Positions 1 to 7,155 of a stretch of 14,967 bases of DNA are shown here, piece by piece (the stretch's first letter is position 1; every line of letters starts with the position of its first letter). Under the pieces are notes generated by a model. The model did not search any database, had not been told where the DNA came from, and saw nothing but the letters and a program-made list of their open reading frames with translations. The translations under genes and the position numbers were made by a program. The DNA comes from an uncultured Clostridia bacterium (GTDB taxonomy: Bacteria > Bacillota > Clostridia > TANB77 > CAG-508). The DNA is taken from assembly GCA_944393755.1 (NCBI GenBank), contig CALYBF010000019.1, forward strand, positions 1 to 14,967. The letters are read 5' to 3'.

Positions 1-2
1 GA

Positions 3-821
3 ACAACTAAAGAAGGAGAAGAAACGAAATTAATATCAAAAGAAGATAGTAATATAAAAATAGATTTATCAGAAATATATAGTGGAGAAATTAAAAAAGT
101 TGTATTAGCAAAAGATGTATTAATACCAAATGAAAATGGAGCAACAGCAGAAGAAAAAAGTCCATATATTTTATATAATAATTTACTTTGCAGAGTGCTT
201 TATAATGATCAAGAACATGGACTCCAAATAGTATCAAATGATAATATTAGAAATGAATATGGAGAAGAAGAAAAAATTATGTTAGGTGCGGAAGATCCAA
301 CAATAGTAAATGTAAGTAATGAAGGTAAAAAAGCATTGCAATCATATAATTGTGCAGTAGATACATTAAATAATAAAGCAAAAGCGTATATGGGAACAAA
401 AGTAATAGATGCAAGAAGTATAGGAAGCGTAGCAATTTTAGGAAAAGATGGAAAATTCCAAGGAGATATTTCTAAAAATGCAGAATATACAAATCTTGAA
501 AATTATGAAGTTAAAGAGGAAGATACAAATTATATCGAAGACCAAAATCAAATAAAAATATTAAAATTAAATGCAACGGATTATACTTGGCTAGCATCAC
601 GTTGTGTGATATTTTCACAAGAGACTGATTTGTATGTGAGATATTTGGACGTCCACAATAATGTTAGAGATTATCCAGATAGCTTATATTCAAGAGGTGC
701 TCACCTAAATTATGGTTATAGAAGTATAGAGTATGGATTCAGACCAGTATTTCTTCTACCTTCTGATATTTTGATAAGTAGTGGGGAAGGAAGTTTAGAT
801 AAACCATATGTAATAGAATAA
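3..821 (+). CDS. C-terminal part of a surface-type protein ending in a GFRPVF motif (DUF6273-like), 5' end outside the window
   Basis: The frame is open from base 3, without a stop, to the TAA at 819-821, so the gene starts upstream of the window and about 272 residues are seen. There is no catalytic motif. The last 80 residues have the pattern of a family common in gut Clostridia: YTWLASR, then a Tyr/Asn/Arg-rich variable stretch (VRYLDVHNN), then EYGFRPVFLLPSD and a short tail SGEGSLDKPYVIE. In that family (DUF6273-like, from memory) this block ends secreted or pilin-like surface proteins and may fold like a C-type lectin. The upstream part is acidic and Lys/Glu-rich with no membrane segment; any signal sequence would lie outside the window. 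A terminator follows directly. The family call is inference from the end motif; the function is unknown. Confidence 0.7.
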   Translation, partial: TTKEGEETKLISKEDSNIKIDLSEIYSGEIKKVVLAKDVLIPNENGATAEEKSPYILYNNLLCRVLYNDQEHGLQIVSNDNIRNEYGEEEKIMLGAEDPTIVNVSNEGKKALQSYNCAVDTLNNKAKAYMGTKVIDARSIGSVAILGKDGKFQGDISKNAEYTNLENYEVKEEDTNYIEDQNQIKILKLNATDYTWLASRCVIFSQETDLYVRYLDVHNNVRDYPDSLYSRGAHLNYGYRSIEYGFRPVFLLPSDILISSGEGSLDKPYVIE

Positions 822-830
822 AATAGTATT

Positions 831-863
831 AAACTTAAAGGATAAAAAGACTTTAAGTTTTTT
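831..863 (+). terminator. Rho-independent terminator after the surface protein gene
   Basis: AAACTTAAAG at 831-840 pairs perfectly with CTTTAAGTTT at 851-860 across a 10-nt loop. The T run 858-863 follows. It sits 10 bp after the stop of the upstream gene. Confidence 0.85.
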
Positions 864-864
864 G

Positions 865-893
865 TTGCAAAAAGTAGAAAGTTGGTATAAAAT
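865..893 (+). promoter_or_regulatory. Candidate promoter for the acyl-CoA synthetase gene
   Basis: TTGCAA (865-870), 17 bp spacer, TAAAAT (888-893). It lies between the upstream terminator and the ribosome site AAGGAAG (901-907), so it would give a short leader for the ATG at 915. Both boxes deviate from consensus. Confidence 0.45.
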
Positions 894-914
894 GCAAGTA
901 AAGGAAGTGGTAAT

Positions 915-2634
915 ATGGAAGGAACAAGACCAAGAGCAATATATGAAAAAGAGGTCGTTAATAATTTTAGAGAACTGTTAGAAAGGGTTAATACAAAATT
1001 TAAAGATAATGTTGCATATAAATATAAAAAAGATGCAACTAAAAAAGAACCCGAATATGTAGAAAAAACATATGGAGAATATGTATCAGATGTAAAAGCA
1101 ATAGGAACAAGTCTGCTAGAATTAGGATATGAAGGAAAGAAAATAGTAGTAATTGGAAACAATAGGTATGAGTGGTGTACAACATATATGGCAGTTGCAA
1201 CAAGCAATATGGTAATAGTTCCAATAGATAAAGCATTACCAGAAAATGAAATAGAAAATTTAGTAACAAGAAGCGGTGCAGAAGTTGTATTTTTTGATAA
1301 AAAATATATGGAAGTAATGCTAAAACTAAAAAAAGACGAAAAAACAAAAGTAAATACATTAATATCAATGGATAATGAAGAAAATCTAGAAATAGAAAAA
1401 TATAGTGAACTTTTAAAAACAGGATATTCATTATTAGAAAAAGGAAGTACAAAATATGAAGATGTGAAAATAGACGAAAATAAAATGTCAATATTATTGT
1501 TCACATCAGGAACAACAAGTACTCCAAAAGGTGTAATGTTATCACAAAAAAATATATGTAGTAACTTATCAGACTTTTCATCTTGGTTAAAAATATATGA
1601 AAAAGATACATTATTATCATTTTTACCAATACACCATACATTTGAGTGTACAATAACATTTTTATATGGTATGTATAGTGGAGCAACAGTAGCATTTTGT
1701 GATGGGCTAAAACATATACAAAAAAATATGAAAGAATATAAAGTATCAATATTAGTAGCAGTGCCACTAGTATTAGAAACAATGTATAAAAAAATACAAA
1801 AAGGAATAAAAGAACAAAAGAAAGAAAAGTTAATCGAAACAATAACAAAAATATCAAATGGGTTATTAAAAATACATATAGATTTAAGAAAAGTATTTTT
1901 TAAACAAATATTAGATAATTTTGGTGGAAACTTAAGACTTGTACTATATGGAGCAGCACCAATGAATAAAGAAACAATAGTAGCATTTAACAATATGGGA
2001 ATAGAATTAGTACAAGGATATGGACTAACAGAAACATCACCAGTAATATCAGCAGAAACAGAAAAAGAAAAAAGACCAGGTTCAGTAGGTTTAGTATTTG
2101 ATGACTTAAGTGTAAAAATAGTTGATAAAGATGAAGATGGAATAGGAGAAATACTTGTTAAAGGACCAAGTGTAATGCTACGGATATTATGAAAATGAAA
2201 AAGCAACGAAAGAAGCTTTTGAGGACGGATATTTTAAAACAGGAGATTATGGTTATCTAGATAAAGATGAATTCTTATATGTAACAGGAAGAAAGAAAGA
2301 TATAATAGTATTAAAAAATGGAAAAAATGTATATCCAGAAGAAATAGAAACATTAATAAATAAAATACCATATGTAAAAGAAAGTATAGTATATCAAAGA
2401 GGAAAAGATAAAACAGACACAATGTTATGTGCAAAAATAGTTTATGATGAAGATTTAATAAAACACGAATTAGGAGAAAAAACAGAAGAAGAATATAAAG
2501 AAAAAATATGGGAAGAAATAAAAGAAATAAATAAAAAACTACCAGACTTTAAACACATAAAGAAAATAGAAATAACAACAGAAGAATTTGTAAAAACAAC
2601 AACACATAAAATAAAAAGATATATGGTTAAATAG
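915..2634 (+). pseudogene. AMP-forming acyl-CoA synthetase (long-chain fatty acid CoA ligase type), interrupted by a +1 frameshift
   Basis: ANL-superfamily enzyme that would activate a fatty acid with ATP and join it to CoA in the cytoplasm. The first frame (915-2192) carries the P-loop FTSGTTSTPKG (residues 196-206), YGAAPMN, and the adenine/TE motif GYGLTETSP (368-376). It then runs into TGA at 2190-2192 just after GPSVML. The second frame (from 2182) continues exactly where the family should: GYYENEKAT, GDYGYLD (443-449), TGRKKD (457-462), NVYPEEIE and the C-terminal HKIKR with the expected catalytic Lys (about K565). Removing C2181 restores one protein of 572 residues, normal for the family. 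Start ATG 915 follows AAGGAAG at 901-907. The final Lys is only a few residues from the end, and the stop codon overlaps a large inverted repeat. As read, the product is 425 residues and lacks the C-terminal lid. A recent mutation, an assembly error or recoding are all possible. Codons are strongly A-ending. Confidence 0.9.
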
Positions 2635-2728
2635 GGACGTTTCTTTTGCGACCTTTTAGTCGCATTTGGGACACATCTATTGGGAGTCTGTCCCTTTTGC
2701 GACTAAAAGGTCGCAAAAGAAACGTCCC
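2634..2728. repeat. 95-bp palindromic element: perfect 30-bp inverted repeat with nested hairpins
   Basis: The arm 2634-2663 (starting GGGACGTTTC, ending AGTCGC) is the exact reverse complement of 2699-2728. The 35-nt centre holds a second inverted repeat, GGGACA (2668-2673) with TGTCCC (2689-2694). Each long arm also contains its own small hairpin, GCGAC-6 nt-GTCGC (2648-2663 and 2699-2714). The element can therefore fold as one long stem or as three short ones. It is visibly richer in G and C than everything around it. Its first G is the last base of the TAG stop of the upstream gene. No T run follows on either strand, so it is not an ordinary intrinsic terminator. It looks like a small dispersed palindrome (REP/MITE type); there is no second copy in this window and no coding capacity. 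Confidence 0.85.
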
Positions 2729-2779
2729 CAATGGATAATTTTTGAAAAAATGGAAATAATATTTTTGAGGTGAAGTTAT

Positions 2780-3925
2780 TTGAGAAGAAGTAAGAAAAAT
2801 AACTCTAGAAAAATAATTATTATTTCTGTTTTTTTTATTTTTATATGGGTGTTTGGTTTTTATTTGTATACTACATATCAAAATATAGAAATAACTCCAA
2901 ATAATTATACTGCTGAAAGACAGTTATCCACAAATACTGAACAAACTGTGGAAAACGCCGAAGAAAATAGCAAAATAATCGCAGATGTAATTGAAGATAC
3001 AACTAAAAAAGTTGTTGGAATTTCTAAACTAAAAAGTGCAGGTAGTAGTATTTTTTCTAATAATGAGGAAGATGATTTGGGTTTAGGTACAGGCTTTATT
3101 GTGTCTCAAGATGGATATATTGTAAGCAATAGCCATGTTACTGGTGAGAAATATAGTAAATGTTATATTACTTTAGAAACAGGTAATAATTATGAGGGTA
3201 CTGTGGTTTGGGCTGATTCTGATTTGGATTTATCTATTGTAAAGATTAATGCAAAAAATCTTCCATATGTGAATTTAGGAGATTCAAAAAATGTAAGGGT
3301 AGGGGAAACTGTTTATGCAATTGGCAATCCTATTGGTTTTGAGTTTAGAAGGACAGTAACTTCTGGTATTATAAGTGCAAAAAATAGAACTATAAAATTA
3401 GAAGAAGAAGGAAAAGTATCTTATATGACTGATTTATTACAAACAGATGCTACAATAAACCCAGGTAATAGTGGGGGACCTCTAATTTATCCAAATGGAG
3501 ATGTTATTGGAATTAATACTGTTAAAATCACGTCTGCAGAAGGAATTGGTTTTGCAATTCCAATTAATATAATAAAACCAATAATTGATAGTTTTAAAAA
3601 TACAGGCACATTTGAAGAAGCTACAATTGGAATATATGCATATGACAGAGAAGTTATACCATATTTAAATTCTACAAATACCAATAAAAACAATACAAGT
3701 TTTGATACTGGTATATATGTAGCACAAATAACAAAAAATGGACCTGCTAGTAATTCTGATTTGAAAGAAGGAGATATTATTATATCTATTGATGACAAAG
3801 AATTAAATACTATGAACGATTTAAGAGAATATATTTATACTAAAAAACCAAATGATGAAGTAACTCTTAAAGTAAGTAGAAATAAAATAACAAAAGAAAT
3901 AAAATTAAGATTGGGGGAAAAATAA
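2780..3925 (+). CDS. Membrane-anchored HtrA/DegP-family serine protease with one PDZ domain
   Basis: Trypsin-fold protease for quality control of misfolded or secreted proteins, acting on the outer face of the membrane. In order: a basic N-terminus (RRSKKNNSRK), one membrane anchor (about residues 11-33), a polar linker, a protease domain (about 95-265) and a PDZ domain (about 290-378). The catalytic triad is complete: H119 in SNSHVTG, D150 in DLDLSIV, S231 in NPGNSGGPL. The PDZ part shows GPASNSDLKEGDIIISIDD. The 381-residue length is normal for Gram-positive HtrA. The start is TTG at 2780, chosen because GAGGTG (2767-2772) lies 7 nt upstream and the anchor follows at once; no ATG fits. It is preceded by the 95-bp palindrome. 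Its codons are more T-ending than those of the upstream acyl-CoA synthetase gene. Which HtrA paralogue it is cannot be told. Confidence 0.95.
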   Translation: MRRSKKNNSRKIIIISVFFIFIWVFGFYLYTTYQNIEITPNNYTAERQLSTNTEQTVENAEENSKIIADVIEDTTKKVVGISKLKSAGSSIFSNNEEDDLGLGTGFIVSQDGYIVSNSHVTGEKYSKCYITLETGNNYEGTVVWADSDLDLSIVKINAKNLPYVNLGDSKNVRVGETVYAIGNPIGFEFRRTVTSGIISAKNRTIKLEEEGKVSYMTDLLQTDATINPGNSGGPLIYPNGDVIGINTVKITSAEGIGFAIPINIIKPIIDSFKNTGTFEEATIGIYAYDREVIPYLNSTNTNKNNTSFDTGIYVAQITKNGPASNSDLKEGDIIISIDDKELNTMNDLREYIYTKKPNDEVTLKVSRNKITKEIKLRLGEK

Positions 3926-3949
3926 AAACTAAAAAAGAATAGTTTAAAA

Positions 3950-3987
3950 AGAACCAAACTTAGAATTAGATTTTACAGTTTGGTTCT
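3950..3987 (-). terminator. Terminator between htrA-type gene and aspS, best on the minus strand
   Basis: AGAACCAAACT (3950-3960) pairs perfectly over 11 bp with AGTTTGGTTCT (3977-3987), loop 16 nt. Reading minus, the stem is followed by CTTTTTAAACT, a proper T run for the end of aspS. Reading plus, only TCTTATCTTATTT follows, so it may serve the protease gene less well. Confidence 0.8.
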
Positions 3988-3993
3988 CTTATC

Positions 3994-5754
3994 TTATTTA
4001 TTCTGAGGAATTGTTCTTATATGAACATCTCTTAATAAATCCATTTTAATATTACTTGGAGCTCCCATCATTAAATCTTGTGCTTTGCTGTTTAGTGGGA
4101 AAGCAATTACATCTCTAATAGATTCTGTTTCTGCTAAAAGCATTATAAGTCTATCAACGCCATATGCAATTCCAGCGTGTGGTGGAGCACCATATTGGAA
4201 AGCTGTATATAAAGCGCCAAATTTAGATTTAACTTCTTCTTTAGTATAACCTGCCATAGAGAAAGCTTTAAGCATTATTTCTATATCATGATTTCTAACA
4301 GCTCCTGATGCAATTTCTACACCATTACATACCATATCATATTGATATGCAAGAATTTCTAATGGATTTTTATTCTCTAGAGCTTCTAAAGCACCTTGTG
4401 GCATAGAAAATGGGTTGTGGCTAAATTCAAGTTTTCCATCATTATCTTCAAACATAGGAAAATCAACTATCCAGCAAAATTCAAATTTATTATTATCTAT
4501 TAAATCTAACCTTTTACCTAATTCATCTCTTACTTGTCCTGCTAGTTTTTCTACAATACCTGGAACTTCTGCAACAAAGAAAATACAATCTCCTGGTTTT
4601 GAATTAGTTCTTTTTTGCATTTCAATTCTTGCTTCATCTGTAATAAATTTAGCAATAGGACCTTGGAAAGAACCATCATCTAAAATTCTAAGCCAAGCTA
4701 ACCCTTTTGCTTTTAATTCTTTGATTGCAAAATCAGTCATATCTTCAAAAAAGCTTCTAGGTTTATCTCCAACATTATGTGTTGCAATTACACGTACAAC
4801 CATATTTTTAAATGCTCTTAATTCTAGATTTGCAAAAATATCAGAAACATCTACAATTTCTAATGGGTTTCTTAAATCTGGTTTATCTGTTCCATATTTA
4901 AGCATAACATCTTCATATTTTAACCTTGGAAATGGGTACATATTAATTTCTTTATCAGAAAATTGTTTAAAAGCATTATATATTACAGGTTCTATACTGG
5001 TTAAAACATCTTCTTGGCTAGCAAAACTCATTTCCATATCTAATTGATAAAATTCTCCTGGAGTCCTATCAGCCCTAGAGTCTTCATCTCTAAAACAAGG
5101 TGCTATTTGGAAATATTTATCAATTCCAGAAACCATTAACAATTGTTTAAATTGTTGAGGTGCTTGTGGTAAAGCATAAAATTTTTCTGGGTGAAGTCTA
5201 CTTGGAACTAGATAGTCTCTTGCACCTTCTGGAGAAGAACTTGTAAGTATTGGTGTTTGTACTTCTAAATAATTTCTTTCTACCATTTGACTTCTTAAAA
5301 ATTGTATAAATTTTGCACGTAATATTAAATTATTTTTTAGTTTTTCAGAACGTAAGTCTAAATATCTATATTGTAGTCTTAAGTCTTCTCTTATGTCTTG
5401 ATTGCTATTAATCTCAAAAGGTAAACTTAAAGTTCTTTTTCCTAAAATTTTAATTTCTTCAATTTTAATTTCAACTAAACCTGTTTCTAATTTGTGGTTA
5501 ATAGTTTCTTCATCACGTTTTTTTACAGTTCCGCAAACACTAACTGCGGATTCTACAGGAATATGTGATGCAAAGTCTACATCTTCATCTTTACCTGATG
5601 TAACAACTTGTGTTATTCCATACATATCTCTAATGTCTAAAAAGACTAAACCACCTAAATCTCTAATTGTTTCTACCCAACCAAAGATTTCTACTTTTTC
5701 TCCTTCATTTTCTAAACGAAGTTCATTACATTTTACTTTTTTGTACTCTGACAT
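3994..5754 (-). CDS. aspS: Aspartyl-tRNA synthetase
   Basis: Class IIb synthetase that charges tRNA-Asp with aspartate in the cytoplasm. 586 residues, the normal bacterial length. In order: an N-terminal OB-fold anticodon-binding domain (about 1-105, with FGWVETIRDLGGLVFLDIRD), motif 1 (about 150-170), motif 2 with FRDEDSRADR (221-230) and EFYQLDME (234-241), the inserted bacterial GAD domain (about 285-415), and motif 3 GIAYGVDR (528-535). Leu33 in RDLGG, where non-discriminating bacterial AspRS often has His, suggests an enzyme specific for tRNA-Asp; this is inference from family knowledge. ATG at 5754 is preceded by AAGGAGG (5762-5768 on the plus strand). Transcription is controlled by a T-box leader directly upstream, and a hairpin terminator follows the stop. 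It stands alone, facing the htrA-type gene. Confidence 0.98.
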   Translation of the reverse strand: MSEYKKVKCNELRLENEGEKVEIFGWVETIRDLGGLVFLDIRDMYGITQVVTSGKDEDVDFASHIPVESAVSVCGTVKKRDEETINHKLETGLVEIKIEEIKILGKRTLSLPFEINSNQDIREDLRLQYRYLDLRSEKLKNNLILRAKFIQFLRSQMVERNYLEVQTPILTSSSPEGARDYLVPSRLHPEKFYALPQAPQQFKQLLMVSGIDKYFQIAPCFRDEDSRADRTPGEFYQLDMEMSFASQEDVLTSIEPVIYNAFKQFSDKEINMYPFPRLKYEDVMLKYGTDKPDLRNPLEIVDVSDIFANLELRAFKNMVVRVIATHNVGDKPRSFFEDMTDFAIKELKAKGLAWLRILDDGSFQGPIAKFITDEARIEMQKRTNSKPGDCIFFVAEVPGIVEKLAGQVRDELGKRLDLIDNNKFEFCWIVDFPMFEDNDGKLEFSHNPFSMPQGALEALENKNPLEILAYQYDMVCNGVEIASGAVRNHDIEIMLKAFSMAGYTKEEVKSKFGALYTAFQYGAPPHAGIAYGVDRLIMLLAETESIRDVIAFPLNSKAQDLMMGAPSNIKMDLLRDVHIRTIPQNK

Positions 5755-5784
5755 ATATAAACCTCCTTAATTTTGCAAGGATAC

Positions 5785-5980
5785 AAAAAGTCCCTGCGTA
5801 TTTTGCAGGGACGAAATTACTTTTCCGCGGTGCCACCCAGCTTGAAAATTCTAGATTTTCCACTTTATTTGATATGCTCCAATATGTTTTACATTTTAGG
5901 TTGACCTTCAAAGGCTTACAGCCACGACCTTTGTTCTCTTTTAAGTAACTTCTAAAAGCTTTGTATTGTACTAACGCATT
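5785..5980 (-). promoter_or_regulatory. T-box riboswitch leader of aspS
   Basis: On the minus strand the leader carries the T-box sequence AAGCTGGGTGGCACCGCGG (plus 5825-5843), which pairs with the CCA end of uncharged tRNA. It ends in an intrinsic terminator: GTCCCTGC and GCAGGGAC (plus 5790-5797 and 5805-5812), followed by TTTTT (5789-5785). Further upstream a Stem-I-like region shows AGAGA, a distal hairpin CAAAGG/CCTTTG, and a possible lower stem TTTTAG/CTAAAA (plus 5952-5957 with 5894-5899). Uncharged tRNA should favour the antiterminator and switch aspS on. The 5' boundary is approximate. Neither Asp codon (GAC or GAT) occurs between the AGTA motif and the T-box sequence, so I cannot read the specifier. 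Confidence 0.93.
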
Positions 5981-6022
5981 TTATATATTTTATCTTATTT
6001 TTATCTGTTTTATTCTAAAATT

Positions 6023-6035
6023 CCAATTTTATTGG
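6023..6035 (-). terminator. Possible weak terminator at the 3' end of tRNA-Arg
   Basis: On the minus strand CCAAT-AAA-ATTGG, beginning in the encoded CCA of tRNA-Arg, is followed by AATTTTAG. The 5-bp stem is weak, so tRNA-Arg transcription may run on into the aspS leader only about 50 bp away. Confidence 0.3.
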
Positions 6036-6109
6036 TGCGCCTGGAGGGACTCGAACCCCCGGTCTCGAACTTCGTAGGCTCGCATTTTATCCAGCTAAAC
6101 TACAGACGC
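6033..6109 (-). tRNA. tRNA-Arg(ACG)
   Basis: 77 nt with encoded CCA. Acceptor stem GCGTCTG/CAGGCGC, D stem GTTT/AAAT, anticodon stem CGAGC/GTTCG with loop CTACGAA (anticodon ACG, read as ICG after deamination), variable loop AGACC, T arm GGGGG-TTCGAGT-CCCTC, discriminator A. All four stems close, allowing G-U pairs. It is read on the minus strand, upstream of the aspS leader. Confidence 0.97.
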
Positions 6110-6130
6110 AAATAAAACAGATACTCTATT

Positions 6131-6159
6131 ATTATATAGTAAAAAGTCAAGTTTTTCAA
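6131..6159 (-). promoter_or_regulatory. Promoter of tRNA-Arg
   Basis: Read on the minus strand: TTGAAA (plus 6154-6159), 17 bp, TATAAT (plus 6131-6136). Near-consensus and about 20 bp ahead of the mature tRNA 5' end. Confidence 0.8.
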
Positions 6160-6187
6160 TATTTTTAAGAAAATTTATTAAAAAATA

Positions 6188-6216
6188 TTGCAAACATAGA
6201 AAAAATGTGTTATGAT
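6188..6216 (+). promoter_or_regulatory. Promoter of tRNA-Pro
   Basis: TTGCAA (6188-6193), exactly 17 bp, TATGAT (6211-6216). It would begin transcription about 45 bp before the tRNA, divergent from the tRNA-Arg promoter. Confidence 0.75.
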
Positions 6217-6269
6217 ATATAAGTGTTGAGCAAATAAAATACTCTATAAAAAATAGAGCAATAAGAAAT

Positions 6270-6345
6270 CGAGGCGTAGCGCAGTTGGTAGCGCGCGTGG
6301 TTTGGGACCATGAGGTCGCAGGTTCGAACCCTGTCGCCTCGACCA
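6270..6345 (+). tRNA. tRNA-Pro(TGG)
   Basis: 76 nt with encoded CCA. Acceptor CGAGGCG/CGCCTCG, D stem GCGC/GCGC, anticodon arm CGTGG-TTTGGGA-CCATG (anticodon TGG), variable AGGTC, T arm GCAGG-TTCGAAC-CCTGT, discriminator A. All stems are intact. It has its own promoter and terminator, so it is a single-gene unit. Confidence 0.98.
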
Positions 6346-6354
6346 GAATCAAAA

Positions 6355-6394
6355 TTCTATAAGTATTTTAAAATTAATACTTATAGAGTTTTTT
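6355..6394 (+). terminator. Terminator of tRNA-Pro
   Basis: CTATAAGTATT (6357-6367) pairs with AATACTTATAG (6376-6386) over 11 bp, extended outward by T-A and T-G pairs, loop 8 nt, then T6 at 6389-6394. Confidence 0.88.
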
Positions 6395-6523
6395 CTATCT
6401 TAAAACTACTTTAATAGTAATATAAATAGTTTTGCTATGAAATTTTTATCATAAAAATTTATTTCAAAAAAATAATTTATAAAAAGGCTGAAAATTTTCC
6501 CAAAAGAAAATATTATTCAAATA
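6395..6523. other. Non-coding spacer with AT-rich inverted repeats upstream of the abiEi gene
   Basis: No gene seen. It holds a 10-bp inverted repeat AAATTTTTAT-C-ATAAAAATTT (6440-6460) and a short palindrome GAAAATTTTC (6490-6499). AbiEi antitoxins are known to repress their own promoter through inverted repeats, but these are low-complexity and the first lies over 60 bp from the -35 box, so an operator role is only a guess. Confidence 0.3.
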
Positions 6524-6552
6524 TTGACTTGTATATACATTTGAGCTATAAT
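6524..6552 (+). promoter_or_regulatory. Promoter of abiEi
   Basis: TTGACT (6524-6529), 17 bp, TATAAT (6547-6552). The expected transcription start (about 6559) falls on the ribosome site AAGGTGG (6559-6565), so the mRNA would have a leader of about a dozen nucleotides. This rules out the possible TTG start at 6529, which lies at the end of the -35 box. Confidence 0.85.
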
Positions 6553-6570
6553 ATGTATAAGGTGGTCAAA

Positions 6571-7155
6571 ATGAAAAATATAGAGATTTTAAAAAATTAT
6601 ATTGAAAATAATAGTGGAATAATTTTAGCAAGTGATTTAAAAAAATTAAATATTCATAAACAATATTTAAAATTATTGTGTGATGAAGGCTATGTAGAAA
6701 GAAAAGAAAAAGGTGTATATGTAAAAAAAGAAAAAAATGTAAATGATTTCTTTTTGATACAACAAAGATATAAAACGGGAATATTTTCACACAATACTGC
6801 ACTATATTTTTATCATTTAACTGATAGAACACCATTAAAATATGATATGACTTTTAAAAATAATATTAGAGTAAATGATGAAATAATAGAGCCACATTAT
6901 ATAAAAAAGGATAAGTATGAACTAGGAATAATCGAATTAGAATTACAAGATAAAACTACAATAAAAGTATATAATTTGGAACGAACAATTATTGATATAT
7001 TACGAGATAGAAATAAAATTGATTTACAAATTTTTAATACAGCAATGAAAGAATATATTAAAAGAAAAGATAAAAACTTGATAAAATTGAGCAAATATGC
7101 AAAAGAATTTAAAATGGAAAAAATACTAAAAAAATATATGGAGGTTTTGTTATGA
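6571..7155 (+). CDS. AbiEi-family antitoxin (transcriptional repressor), now without its toxin
   Basis: In type IV toxin-antitoxin and abortive-infection pairs, AbiEi represses its operon and counteracts the nucleotidyltransferase toxin AbiEii. The 194-residue protein has an N-terminal winged helix (about 1-50: ASDLKKLNIHKQYLKLL, then EKGVYV), the family block SHNTALYFYHLTDRTP (73-88), and the C-terminal block VYNLERTIIDILRD (133-146) followed by a Lys-rich helical end. All are standard for this antitoxin group. Start ATG 6571 is chosen because AAGGTGG lies 5 nt upstream and the promoter TATAAT ends at 6552. Its TGA overlaps the toxin start as ATGA (7152-7155), and GGAGG for the toxin lies inside its last codons. 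The toxin gene itself is nearly gone. The gene appears intact, so it may persist as an orphan regulator or as protection against a related toxin. Confidence 0.88.
   Translation: MKNIEILKNYIENNSGIILASDLKKLNIHKQYLKLLCDEGYVERKEKGVYVKKEKNVNDFFLIQQRYKTGIFSHNTALYFYHLTDRTPLKYDMTFKNNIRVNDEIIEPHYIKKDKYELGIIELELQDKTTIKVYNLERTIIDILRDRNKIDLQIFNTAMKEYIKRKDKNLIKLSKYAKEFKMEKILKKYMEVLL

Noticed and set aside
2182..2192. TGA at 2190 as evidence for a code in which TGA means Trp
   Set aside because: The frame after the TGA makes no sense, whereas the shifted frame restores the family; several intact genes also end in TGA (for example 7153-7155).
2160..2200. Programmed +1 frameshift in the acyl-CoA synthetase
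   Set aside because: No known shift-prone motif or stimulatory structure seen at the site, and such control is not known for this family; mutation or assembly error is simpler.
716..2206. Long minus-strand frame (496 residues) opposite the acyl-CoA synthetase
   Set aside because: Low-complexity Ser/Phe/Ile-rich translation, a mirror of A-ending codons on the plus strand, with no motif; the plus strand holds clear ANL motifs.
2634..2728. Palindrome read as an intrinsic terminator
   Set aside because: No T run follows the stem on either strand, and the 35-nt centre with its own repeat is not typical of terminators.
5667..5948. Short frames on both strands across the aspS leader
   Set aside because: They overlap the T-box elements and the aspS start; the RNA structure explains this DNA and no ribosome site supports them.
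6095..6352. Minus-strand frame of 85 residues over the tRNA-Pro gene
   Set aside because: Its N-terminal part (GFEPATSWSQTTRATNCA) is the well-known false protein made by translating the antisense of a tRNA; the tRNA folds perfectly.
6529..6570. Earlier TTG start for the AbiEi protein, adding 14 residues
   Set aside because: It overlaps the -35 box of the promoter and would lie upstream of the expected transcription start; ATG 6571 has its own ribosome site.
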